This document shows, in pieces, positions 12,667 to 20,752 of a stretch of DNA of 64,000 bases. Under the pieces are notes generated by a model that saw only the letters and a list, made by a program, of their open reading frames with translations, had not been told where the DNA came from and did not search any database. Made by a program: the position numbers and the translations under genes. Source of the stretch: CAZNPU01 sp964575335 (lineage in GTDB: Bacteria > Planctomycetota > Phycisphaerae > Phycisphaerales > SM1A02); the NCBI GenBank assembly GCA_964575335.1, contig CAZNPU010000008.1, positions 1 to 64,000 on the forward strand, in the 5' to 3' direction. The first letter of the stretch is position 1. Every line of letters begins with the position of its first letter.

Positions 12667-13911
12667 ATGAACGAGTCAGCGGCTGATGCAAAAGCGTTGC
12701 CGGTCAGATACGCCGTCGGCGCGATGACCGGCACCAGCATTGACGGCATCGATGCCGCCCTGGTGCGCATCGAAGGCGTTGGCCTCAGCATGACCGCCAA
12801 GCTCATTCACCATATCGCCAGGCCCTTGGGCGATTTGCGCAATCCGCTTCGCGAAGCTGCATCCCAAAAGCCATTGTCAGCAGGTGCATTTGCTCAACTG
12901 GCTTGGGTGCTGGGGGAATTTCATGCTGATGTCATCGACAGCTTGATCAGAATGAGTAATTGCGCTGACCTTGTCCATCCCCTGAATGCCAACGGGTCGT
13001 CCGGCCTTGCGTTGATCTGCGTGCATGGTCAAACGGTATTTCATCAGCCGCCATATTCATGGCAGTTGATCAATCCAGCGTTGCTCGCGCAGCGGTTTGG
13101 GTGTCCGGTTGTATATGACCTGCGCCAGGCAGACTTGGCTGCAGGAGGGCAGGGCGCGCCAATCACGCCAATCGCAGATTGGGTTCTGTTTCGTAATCCG
13201 CATGCATGCCGCGCGATCGTGAACCTCGGCGGGTTCTGTAATATCACGGTGCTGCCAGCGTCGCGCAGCGAGGCACAGGAGCACACAAACACGCCGCAAC
13301 AAGCTGGCCAATCCCCCTGCCAGCATGCTCCCCTGCTCGACGCGATTCGCGGTTACGACGTTTGTGCCTGCAACCAGATTCTTGATGCTGTTGCGCGCAA
13401 GGCGATGGGCGCTGCTTTTGATGAAGGTGGACGCACCGCAAGTTCGGGCAACGTCCAGCCGCGCGCAACTGACAAACTGTATTCGATTCTGTCGCAGCAG
13501 CGTGAAAGCGGACGATCGCTGGGAACGGGCGACGAGGCGATTGCGTGGGTGGATGCTCACCGCGAATCGCTTTCGCCTGCTGATCTTGCTGCCAGCGCCG
13601 TTCATGCGATCGCTCGCTGCATTGCAGAGCGCCTGCGCCAGGCAACGTGTGATGAGGCGATCCTGGCCGGCGGCGGAGTGCGGAACCGTGCGCTACTTTC
13701 TGCAATCAGTTCGCTGGCGGGCATTCCGATTCATTTGAGCGATTCGCTTGGCGTACCCGCTGAAGCGCGTGAAGCGATGGCGTTTGCGATTCTTGGCGCT
13801 TTGTGTGCCGATGGCGTACCGATTACGTTGCCTCAGATCACAAGCTGTCGCCGCCCTGCGCCGTTGGGCGGAACCTGGTGCAATCCGCCGATTGCAGCGC
13901 CGATCCCATAG
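12667..13911 (+). CDS. anmK: Anhydro-N-acetylmuramic acid kinase
   Basis: A cytosolic sugar kinase of about 414 residues that hydrolyses and phosphorylates 1,6-anhydro-MurNAc to MurNAc-6-phosphate during cell-wall recycling. The family signature GAMTGTSIDGID is near the N-terminus; VYDLRQADLAAGGQGAPI carries the catalytic aspartate; and AGGGVRNRALL is the C-terminal nucleotide-binding motif. The ATG at 12667 fits the family start better than the upstream TTG at 12631, because the conserved core begins soon after it. No other recycling gene (murQ, nagZ) is nearby. Its presence, together with murC at 60.8 kb, argues for a peptidoglycan wall. Confidence 0.93.
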   Translation: MNESAADAKALPVRYAVGAMTGTSIDGIDAALVRIEGVGLSMTAKLIHHIARPLGDLRNPLREAASQKPLSAGAFAQLAWVLGEFHADVIDSLIRMSNCADLVHPLNANGSSGLALICVHGQTVFHQPPYSWQLINPALLAQRFGCPVVYDLRQADLAAGGQGAPITPIADWVLFRNPHACRAIVNLGGFCNITVLPASRSEAQEHTNTPQQAGQSPCQHAPLLDAIRGYDVCACNQILDAVARKAMGAAFDEGGRTASSGNVQPRATDKLYSILSQQRESGRSLGTGDEAIAWVDAHRESLSPADLAASAVHAIARCIAERLRQATCDEAILAGGGVRNRALLSAISSLAGIPIHLSDSLGVPAEAREAMAFAILGALCADGVPITLPQITSCRRPAPLGGTWCNPPIAAPIP

Positions 13912-13929
13912 CGAATATGCCCTGCCCTT

Positions 13930-13968
13930 CCAAAACAAACGCCGCGGCACAACTGTTGTACCGCGGCG
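13930..13968 (-). terminator. Terminator of the M32 carboxypeptidase gene (minus strand)
   Basis: An 8-bp all-G/C stem (13940-13947 with 13961-13968) lies between two convergent genes. On the minus strand it is followed by TTTGTTTTGG, so it should stop transcription arriving from the carboxypeptidase gene. On the plus strand there is no T run after it. Confidence 0.75.
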
Positions 13969-14031
13969 CATAAGGCCATTGGACTATTTCTTGTTTCAGC
14001 GGTCGAGTTCCGCTTTCGCTGCTGTTTTCAT

Positions 14032-15654
14032 TTAGAGCCCGTAGATCGGCCGCAGCTTGCCTTCAAGGTGGCGCATGAGCGGATCGGCCGAGAGCGGCTT
14101 GCCGGTCACCACTTCGCACAGCTCCGCAGCGCGATAGCGCTGGCCGTGCGCATGAATGTTCTGGTTCAGCCACGTCTTCAGCATGCCGAACTCGCCGCGC
14201 TCAAACTGCTCGTAGAGATCGGGCATATCTTCCAGCGCTTTCTCAAAGAACTGCGCGCAGTAGAGATTCCCCAGCGTATATGTGGGGAAGTAGCCCATCG
14301 CCGTCATCGACCAGTGGACATCCTGCAGGCAGCCGCGTCGATCATCGGGCACTTTCAGCCCAAGGTATTCCTTATATTTCGCGTTCCACACGCCCGGAAG
14401 ATCCTTCACCGCAAGATCGCCCTTGAGCAGCGCCCGTTCGATCTCGAAGCGGACCATGATGTGCATGTTGTAGGTGGCTTCATCCGCTTCAACGCGAATG
14501 AAACCCGGGTTCACAATATTTGCGCCGCCATAAACGTCATCGAAGCGCAGCCCCTTGACACCCCGGCCGAAGAAATCCTTGAGCTTGGGATAAAGCCATT
14601 TCCAGAATGCATGGGAGCGGCCGACCTGGTTTTCCCACATGCGGCTTTGGCTTTCGTGAATGCCCAGCGACACGGCGCTGCCCATCGGCGTGCCGAAGTG
14701 TTCTTCCAGCAGCCCCTGCTCATAGATGCCGTGACCGCATTCGTGCATGGTCGATCCAAGCGCATCGTTCACATCAGTGTCGCGAAAGCGCGTGGTGAGA
14801 CGCACGTCATTGCAGTGAAAGCCGCTGCAGAACGGATGCGTTGAGACGTCGAGCCGACCGCGATTGAAATCAAACCCGATCGCCTCAGCGACAAAGCGCA
14901 CGAACTTTTCCTGCTGATCGATCGGAAGCACGCGCTCGTTGAACGTATTCTTCGGCTTGGTGGGACTGGCCATCAGATCGCTAATGAGGTGCTGCAACCG
15001 ATCACGCAGTGGCGTGAACACCGCTTGCACCTGCTTGGCGGTGCAGCCCGGTTCGTAATCTTCCGCCAATGCGTCCCACGGCTCGCCGCCGCGCGCCCAG
15101 CCGTATGCCTTGGCCTTGCGGCGCAGCAGTGCGACGATTTTTTCCAGATACGGCTGAAACTTCTTGAAGTTGGATTCCTTCCGCGCTTCAGCCCACACAT
15201 GCTGACCGAGGCTCGCCAGATGCGCTTCTTCCTCAACAAGAGCGGTCGGCAGTTTGGTCTTGCGGTCATATTCACGCCGAATTTCACGCACGTTCACCGC
15301 CGCCACACTGCGCGGATTCTTCAGCAGGCGATCGTCAGCCTCGCATTCTTCCAGCAATTCGCCAATGCGAGGCGATGTGGCCATCTCATGGCTCAACCGG
15401 GCAAGTTGCGCAAGCTGATTGCTGCGATGCTGCACGCCGCCGGGCGGCATCATGGTTTCCTGATCCCAACTCAGAACCGCAGCCGTGCTTGCCATCAGAT
15501 TGGCTTCACGCACCAGTTTGATAAGTTCCTGATAGGCGCTGCGCGCGCGAGTGGCCGCTCGTTTGCCGGCCGTTGTTGATGAACCGGATTTGCTCGCCGC
15601 ATGGCGCGATTTTTTTGACGAAGTCTTTCGTCGAACGCGGGTTGTCGATGACAT
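14032..15654 (-). CDS. M32 family metallocarboxypeptidase (Taq-type)
   Basis: A 540-residue zinc carboxypeptidase that removes C-terminal residues from peptides and is probably cytosolic. The metal and catalytic motif HECGH is at residues 304-308 (His304, Glu305, His308), and the conserved region VLSWDQETMMPPGG sits near the N-terminus. Other M32 blocks seen are HPFCSGFHCNDVRLTTR, GIHESQSRMWENQVGRS and IRVEADEATYNMHIMVRFEIE. The first ~38 residues are a Ser/Lys/Arg-rich low-complexity tail not usual for the family. The ATG at 15654 was chosen because the longer frame adds 40 residues of unrelated composition. A terminator follows, so the gene is probably transcribed alone. Confidence 0.93.
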   Translation of the reverse strand: MSSTTRVRRKTSSKKSRHAASKSGSSTTAGKRAATRARSAYQELIKLVREANLMASTAAVLSWDQETMMPPGGVQHRSNQLAQLARLSHEMATSPRIGELLEECEADDRLLKNPRSVAAVNVREIRREYDRKTKLPTALVEEEAHLASLGQHVWAEARKESNFKKFQPYLEKIVALLRRKAKAYGWARGGEPWDALAEDYEPGCTAKQVQAVFTPLRDRLQHLISDLMASPTKPKNTFNERVLPIDQQEKFVRFVAEAIGFDFNRGRLDVSTHPFCSGFHCNDVRLTTRFRDTDVNDALGSTMHECGHGIYEQGLLEEHFGTPMGSAVSLGIHESQSRMWENQVGRSHAFWKWLYPKLKDFFGRGVKGLRFDDVYGGANIVNPGFIRVEADEATYNMHIMVRFEIERALLKGDLAVKDLPGVWNAKYKEYLGLKVPDDRRGCLQDVHWSMTAMGYFPTYTLGNLYCAQFFEKALEDMPDLYEQFERGEFGMLKTWLNQNIHAHGQRYRAAELCEVVTGKPLSADPLMRHLEGKLRPIYGL

Positions 15655-15750
15655 AGTCAATCTCGAATGGCAGTAAGGTGGAATGTGGAAAAACTGCGGT
15701 CGTTCATCATAGCCGAACGACCAGAAATCACGTGGCCAACCCGCCCCTGC

Positions 15751-15807
15751 AGAAGACAAAAAACAACAACGCACTCGGGCGGCGGCTGTGCCGTCCCGAG
15801 TGCGTTG
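15751..15807 (-). terminator. Terminator of the DUF1573-ankyrin gene (minus strand)
   Basis: A perfect 13-bp stem (15767-15779 with 15795-15807) whose loop can extend with a CGGC/GCCG pair. On the minus strand the stem is followed by TTGTTTTTTGTC. It lies 100 bases after the stop of the ankyrin gene. Confidence 0.88.
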
Positions 15808-15907
15808 CTTGCTGGGAGATGCTCCTGCTGGAAAGATGCCAGAGACTCAGCGCATCAACGACGCAAAGGTCATGGCAATCTTCACGCAAAACTTATCTGG
15901 CGCCGGC

Positions 15908-17731
15908 TTACTCCTTGCCTTCTGCGTCATCAGCATTGGCCAGCAGAGACTCGAGATACTCCTCGATCTGCTTCGCCTGGGGATCGGTGCGCTTGCGGAC
16001 CAGATCGAGCGCGTTCAGGCCGCGATTGTCCTTGGCATGGATATCCGCGCCGGCTTCGACAAGAACCTTGATCTTCTCCAGGGTGCCGCCGGGATTTCCT
16101 GCTGCCGCCAGCAGCGCGGTGTTGCCGTTGCGATCGCGGGTGTCGATCTTGGCACCGTGCTTGAGGAGGATCTTGATGCCTTCGACTTTGCCGGTGCGTG
16201 CCGCATGAATCAGCGGGGTGGCGCCTTGCAGGAAGTCAGCCGCCTCAATGTTGGCCTTGGCTTCCAGCAACGGCTCAATGGAACCGGGATCGCCGAAGCC
16301 TGCCGCCCAGATCAGCGGCGTCCAACCCGTAATCGCGCCGATAATTTCGACATCCGAACCGGCGTCGATCAATTCGCGCACCGTCTCGGGATCGCCCACG
16401 CCGGCAGCCCAGGCCAGAGCCGAGTTGCCGATGGAATCGCGAATCGTGGGCGAGGCGCCCGCGTCAAGCAGCACGCGCACCGCTTCGACGTTCTTGGACT
16501 GGGCCGCCCACATCAGCGGGGTGCGGGAGACATTATCGGTGGCCTCAAGCTCCGCTCCTGCCGCCAGCAGCGCCTGGATCAGCTCGACGTTGCCGTACCT
16601 CGCCGCCAGGCTCAACAGCGTGGCGCCGGTGTTGTCGCGATACTCCAGGCTAAGCCCGGCCTGCAGCCGCGCCAGCACCTCGGAGTTTCGGCCCTCCCTG
16701 ATCATGGCAACCAGCACGGCATCGGGATCGCTTGCCTGCTGCGCGGATTGCACTGACGGCTGCTTGATCGCCTGCTGGTTCTTCAGGTTCGCCTCGCGTT
16801 CCTTTGCCACCGCCTGGCGGATCTCTTCGGGATTCCACTTGATGATGGGCGTAACCGACTGGCACTTGGGATGGTCAAGGAAAATCGTCGGCCGGTGTCG
16901 GATGCCCAGCTCACGGTACCTATTCCAATCGAAGACCAGCTCATGTTCAACGGCCGGCTCATCGGGGAACTCGGTGATCAGAGCCGGTTGCATGCTCATG
17001 ATGCGGAACGGCGTGCCGTCCACTGCGCGAAGCTTGATGCGACCGCCTTCAGGCGTCTCATCAGGCGTCAACTCCATCGGCTCCATTTCGACAAAGCTCA
17101 CCGCATTGGCCTTCAAAGGCACAATGACGTTGTTCGGCTGGCCTTCGATCACGAAGGTCACCTGCTTGCCGGCGACGGGGCCGGGACGAATGCCCACGGA
17201 CATCCTCACATCGACCTCGATCGACTCGCCGGGCGGCAAAACAGTGTTGGGCTGCAGCTTCATCGTCGTGCAGCCGCACGAGGCGTTGGCCCGCACGATG
17301 GTCACAGGCTTGTCGCTGGTGTTGGTGAGCTTGATCTTGCCCTCGCCGGTGTCGCCGGTGGCTACGTCGCCAAAATCGACAACAGCCGGCTCAGCCTTCA
17401 CCACCGACACAGCAGCAGCCGGTTGCTGCCGCAATTCAGCCTGAGTTTCAGCACCGCCTTTGACCGTCGCTGGCGAGAGCACGCGGTTGGCATCGTCCGC
17501 TTCCGGCTTCCGCAGCGACGCATTGCCATCGCTGGCCTTCTTTTCCTGGGATAAAGCGGCCTGCGGTGCCGCCGGCTGCGTTGCTGCCGCTTCCGGAGCC
17601 GTTGCTGTTGAGGTTGCGTGGCTGGCAGTACGAACAGTGACGCCTGCATCGTCTACATTGCTCTCACACGCATAGAGCACCATCGCGGATGCCAGGCACA
17701 GCGGTATGGATACGAACTTGGACATTTTCAT
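15908..17731 (-). CDS. DUF1573 and ankyrin-repeat lipoprotein
   Basis: A protein of about 607 residues. The N-terminus is a signal sequence with a lipobox-like end (VLYAC), so it is probably an anchored periplasmic or outer-membrane lipoprotein. An Ala-rich linker follows. A DUF1573 domain (Ig-like, ASCGCTT motif) begins at VVKAEPAVVDFGDVATGD. After a middle region come six or seven ankyrin repeats in the C-terminal 270 residues (ATLLSLAARYGNVELIQALL, RTPLMWAAQSKNVEAVRVLL and similar). Ankyrin repeats bind proteins; the partner is unknown. The start at 17731 was chosen because GGGAG lies 10 bases upstream and it opens the signal peptide; the frame reaches 17773. Joining DUF1573 to exported ankyrin repeats is unusual. 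Confidence 0.85.
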   Translation of the reverse strand: MKMSKFVSIPLCLASAMVLYACESNVDDAGVTVRTASHATSTATAPEAAATQPAAPQAALSQEKKASDGNASLRKPEADDANRVLSPATVKGGAETQAELRQQPAAAVSVVKAEPAVVDFGDVATGDTGEGKIKLTNTSDKPVTIVRANASCGCTTMKLQPNTVLPPGESIEVDVRMSVGIRPGPVAGKQVTFVIEGQPNNVIVPLKANAVSFVEMEPMELTPDETPEGGRIKLRAVDGTPFRIMSMQPALITEFPDEPAVEHELVFDWNRYRELGIRHRPTIFLDHPKCQSVTPIIKWNPEEIRQAVAKEREANLKNQQAIKQPSVQSAQQASDPDAVLVAMIREGRNSEVLARLQAGLSLEYRDNTGATLLSLAARYGNVELIQALLAAGAELEATDNVSRTPLMWAAQSKNVEAVRVLLDAGASPTIRDSIGNSALAWAAGVGDPETVRELIDAGSDVEIIGAITGWTPLIWAAGFGDPGSIEPLLEAKANIEAADFLQGATPLIHAARTGKVEGIKILLKHGAKIDTRDRNGNTALLAAAGNPGGTLEKIKVLVEAGADIHAKDNRGLNALDLVRKRTDPQAKQIEEYLESLLANADDAEGKE

Positions 17732-17891
17732 CGGGTGACATCTCCCACCAAGAAACGGCTCTGAAAGAACCAAATTCCAAAATCAAGGGAACCCGACAGC
17801 CCCGACATGCCTCCGGGGACATCGGGACCAACGGGCAGGTTTTCACTGAAAATTCGGCTTTCTACGGTGACAAATCGACCTCTTCAAACGG

Positions 17892-18197
17892 TTGGGACTG
17901 AAATCTAAACGGCAGCAGTCCCAATCTATTGCTGTGAAAAATTCACTCGTTGCATATCTGCTGTGGCTTGTTGGCGGGTTTGGAATGCTGGGATTGCACC
18001 GGTTCTACCTCGGCCGCTGGATTACAGGACTTCTCTGGCTGCTGACAGGCGGCCTGTTCGTGGTAGGAGCCATTATCGACCTGTTTCTCATCCCTGCGAT
18101 GGTGCAGATCGAAAATCTTTCAAACCTCCTGCTGGCTGGCGCTCGCCGCAGCCCGGTCCATCTTCACCAGCCGCATACCCGCATCACAACCGCGTAA
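17892..18197 (+). CDS. TM2 domain protein
   Basis: A small membrane protein of up to 101 residues. The TM2 domain is clear: a first hydrophobic helix, GMLGLHRFYLGRWITGLLWLL, then a second helix ending GAIIDLFLIPAMV. TM2 proteins have two membrane spans with a short HRFYLG turn; their function in bacteria is not established. The longest frame starts with TTG at 17892. A GTG at 17934, just before the domain (VKNSLVAYLLW), is an equally good start; neither has a Shine-Dalgarno. The last 25 residues are not conserved-looking. Confidence 0.75.
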   Translation: MGLKSKRQQSQSIAVKNSLVAYLLWLVGGFGMLGLHRFYLGRWITGLLWLLTGGLFVVGAIIDLFLIPAMVQIENLSNLLLAGARRSPVHLHQPHTRITTA

Positions 18198-18374
18198 AGC
18201 CGGCAAAAATTGCAGCAAACGGTTCAACTTTCGACAACGCGTGTGTCCTGAATCATCTGGCTGACAAGGAAATCCGCGCTGTTTTCAGCTATCTGGATTG
18301 TCAGACTGCCGATGGCGGGTATTCTCGTGCGCCGAATTGACCGATGCGGATTATAGTTGCACTCCGGTAACGCC

Positions 18375-19574
18375 ATGAACCTCGAAGCATTGCCCGAACA
18401 TATCCGTCAGCCGCACCTGCGGCCCATCCAGCCGATTCCGCTTGTCAAGGACGGGCGACAATTCGTCGCTCTGCGCGATCCAGCCATGCTGTCGCAGCAG
18501 ACGATGGTTGTCCCCGCGCCCGCCCTGCAGGTGCTGCAGCATTTCAAAGGCGATCGCTCAATTGACCAGATCGCCAAGCAGATGCAGGGCAACCTGGATC
18601 AGTTCATCGAACTGGCCAAGGGGCTGGACAAGGTGGGCCTGCTGTGGGGCCCCACCTTTGAGGAACTCGAAGCCCAGATGATGGAACGGCTGAAGTTCAA
18701 AGGCTCGTTTCCGCCCACGGCTTCGCAATCCATGGGTGCCGACAAGGACGCCTGCCGGGCCGCCATTGAGAAGTATTTTGCCGAAACCGAAGACCCGGAA
18801 CTTGAAGCCCCGCCGATTGGGATCGTCGCACCGCATCTGGATTATCAGCGAGGATGGCCCAATTACGCAGCAGCGTATTACAGCCTCCGGAATGCCGACG
18901 CTCCCGATCGCGTCGTGGTGCTGGGAACGAATCACTTCGGCCTTGGCGATGGCGTGGTGCTGACGGAATACGGCTTCGAGTCGCCGATGGGCTGCTGCGC
19001 AGCTGATTCAGAGGTCATCGGGCGGCTGGTGGAGCGGTTCGGTCGGCCGCTGATCGTTGATCAACTCGATCACCTGCCCGAACACTCCATTCAACTTCAC
19101 CTGCCGTGGCTGCAATACTGCTTTGGCGATGTGCCGATCGTGGCGGCACTGATCCCCGATCCGCTCACGCCGATGATTGCAAACGACGGCGAACGGGTCA
19201 GCACCGATCAATTTGTTGCAGGATTGCGGGAAATTCTTGACGACGTGGGCGGCAGGACGCTGTTTGTCGCCTCCAGCGATCTCTCACACGTCGGGCCGCA
19301 CTTCGGCGAGCCTCGTCCGGTCGACGAGCAGCGACGCTTTGATGTTGAGCGGCATGACCGCGAGATGATGGCCAAATTCCTGACCGGCGACGCGGAAGAG
19401 TTCCTCGCTGCCATGCGATGGAACAAGAATCCCACGCGATGGTGCAGCATCGGAAACATGGCTGCGATCCTCTCGCTCACCCAGCCCGAAACCGTTGAGT
19501 TGATCGACTATCGCCAGGCCTATGACGAGCAGGGCCTGGTCATGGTGACCAGCGCAGCGATGGCGCTGAGCTGA
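18375..19574 (+). CDS. AmmeMemoRadiSam system protein B (MEMO1 family) with N-terminal PqqD-like domain
   Basis: A 399-residue protein. Residues about 20-95 look like a small PqqD-like helical domain (ALRDPAMLSQQTMVVPAPA ... GDRSIDQIAKQM). Residues 140-395 are the MEMO1 fold, related to class III extradiol dioxygenases. It has IVAPHLDYQRG, VVLGTNHFG, PEHSIQLHLPWLQ and FVASSDLSHVGPH, with the metal-site histidines retained. The AmmeMemoRadiSam set normally includes a radical SAM protein and an AMMECR1 protein; neither is adjacent here. The ATG at 18375 was preferred to the TTG at 18357. Role unknown. Confidence 0.85.
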   Translation: MNLEALPEHIRQPHLRPIQPIPLVKDGRQFVALRDPAMLSQQTMVVPAPALQVLQHFKGDRSIDQIAKQMQGNLDQFIELAKGLDKVGLLWGPTFEELEAQMMERLKFKGSFPPTASQSMGADKDACRAAIEKYFAETEDPELEAPPIGIVAPHLDYQRGWPNYAAAYYSLRNADAPDRVVVLGTNHFGLGDGVVLTEYGFESPMGCCAADSEVIGRLVERFGRPLIVDQLDHLPEHSIQLHLPWLQYCFGDVPIVAALIPDPLTPMIANDGERVSTDQFVAGLREILDDVGGRTLFVASSDLSHVGPHFGEPRPVDEQRRFDVERHDREMMAKFLTGDAEEFLAAMRWNKNPTRWCSIGNMAAILSLTQPETVELIDYRQAYDEQGLVMVTSAAMALS

Positions 19575-19678
19575 CAAGGGCTGAGCCGAGTCATCAAGTT
19601 GCCGAACTGCGTCAGATTGCATTGACAACGCTGGCAGCAGGATGCAGCACAGGCCGGATAATCACGCTGATTGCTTGA

Positions 19679-20125
19679 TCATCGGGATCGCAGGATCATG
19701 GTGACCGGGCCGTCGTTGATGAGCTGGACACGCATGGCTGCTCCGAAAATGCCGGTTTTGACAGGCAATCCATGCTCATCGCGCAATCGGCGGCAGACAT
19801 CCTCATAAAGCTTTTCCCCAAGCTCCGGTTCTGCTGCGTTCACAAAGCTCGGCCGATTCCCCTTGGCGCAATCGCCAGCCAACGTGAACTGGCTGATGAC
19901 AAGCGCTTCGCCAGCGATATCCTGCACGGACCGATTCATCTTGTCCTGTTCATCACGGAAGATGCGCAGTCGAGCCAGCTTGCCCGCCATCCACGCTGCA
20001 TCCGCTTCGGTGTCGCCTCGCTCAACGCCAAGCAGAACGCACAGCCCCGGGCCAATGGCAGCGTGATATTGCTGGGCATCGACGGTGACCGAGGCTTCAA
20101 GCACGCGCTGGACGACGCTGATCAT
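19679..20125 (-). CDS. dtd: D-aminoacyl-tRNA deacylase
   Basis: A 148-residue cytosolic proofreading enzyme that hydrolyses D-amino acids (and glycine on tRNA-Ala) from mischarged tRNA. Both family motifs are present: SQFTLAGD near residue 78, and the cross-subunit Gly-cisPro motif in NDGPVTMILRSR at the C-terminus. The N-terminus MISVVQRVLEASVTVD is standard. Length is normal. The ATG at 20125 is the only sensible start. The gene stands alone, with a terminator of the neighbouring unit upstream. Confidence 0.97.
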   Translation of the reverse strand: MISVVQRVLEASVTVDAQQYHAAIGPGLCVLLGVERGDTEADAAWMAGKLARLRIFRDEQDKMNRSVQDIAGEALVISQFTLAGDCAKGNRPSFVNAAEPELGEKLYEDVCRRLRDEHGLPVKTGIFGAAMRVQLINDGPVTMILRSR

Positions 20126-20420
20126 GGCGGGGCATCATGGCGAGATCTCGCCAATCGATCAAGCGAGCCTCCCTGCTGCTGCCGGTGGAGAGCAGCCGGG
20201 CCGACTGCCCCCTGCAACCGGACGGTGTCATTGTGAGAGCGGAGAGACAGCAGGACCAGCCGGGCTGCCGGGCTGTGCGTAACTCCTGCAGCCTCAACAA
20301 CCCCCACAACGTGTGCAGCACGCAGCAAGGTGCTGCAACTGGACTTATTGCCGGTGAAAGCTCCCCGGTGCCAGCTCAAAGGCCGTCACCCCAAGGGAAC
20401 CGGACTCGGCTGTCTTGTTC
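20126..20420. other. Non-coding stretch upstream of dtd
   Basis: About 295 G+C-rich bases between the dtd start and the minus-strand terminator at 20421-20467. It must hold the dtd promoter, but no convincing hexamers were found. Checked by eye for tmRNA, RNase P and SRP RNA signatures; none was seen. Confidence 0.5.
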
Positions 20421-20467
20421 CAAAAAAAGAAAAGAGCCCGTCGCTGGTGACAGCGAAAGACGGGCTC
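20421..20467 (-). terminator. Strong minus-strand terminator, 286 bases past the UDG stop
   Basis: The outer 9-bp stem is 20434-20442 with 20459-20467. An inner 4-bp stem (20443-20446 with 20451-20454) has a GTGA tetraloop, and GAAA bulges on one side. On the minus strand it is followed by TTTTCTTTTTTTG. It ends transcription coming from the uracil-DNA glycosylase side. Confidence 0.88.
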
Positions 20468-20752
20468 CTTGTGGGGGGGGCTTACGGAAGGGGGCTGACT
20501 TGATCAGCCGCACATGAGTATATTCGATACTTGGCCGCTTGGGGTTGCAGGGCGATAAAAAAAACACAAATTTTCGCAGAATTCGCATGATGATTTATGA
20601 TGCGATTTCTCATCAGATTCTATTTGCGACTGCCTGAAGCGGCGTGTTATCAGACCGACGCGCAGCCGGCCCGTGGATGAGCCACGATGACTCTGCTCCA
20701 CCGACTCCGCCTCACTGCCCCGTCCCCTCACCCCCGCTGCCCGGCCCGGTCA
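20468..20752 (-). other. Long 3' region between UDG stop and terminator; possible small RNA
   Basis: About 285 bases are transcribed on the minus strand if the UDG message runs to the terminator at 20421-20467. It contains an imperfect hairpin around 20586-20606 followed on the minus strand by a T run (GTTTTTTTT), and a run of eight G (plus strand) at 20473-20480. No convincing protein is encoded; the short frames have no family look. It could be a long 3' UTR or an independent small RNA. Confidence 0.4.

Noticed and set aside
16218..17444. 408-codon plus-strand frame opposite the DUF1573-ankyrin gene
   Set aside because: Low-complexity Ser/Ala/Pro composition; the ankyrin repeats on the other strand are unambiguous.
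20126..20420. Possible structured RNA (tmRNA, RNase P or SRP RNA)
   Set aside because: None of the conserved core sequences of these RNAs could be found on either strand by eye.
20376..20731. Two short minus-strand frames (70 and 75 codons) between UDG and its terminator
   Set aside because: Composition is irregular, they overlap the terminator or hairpins, and no family is recognisable.
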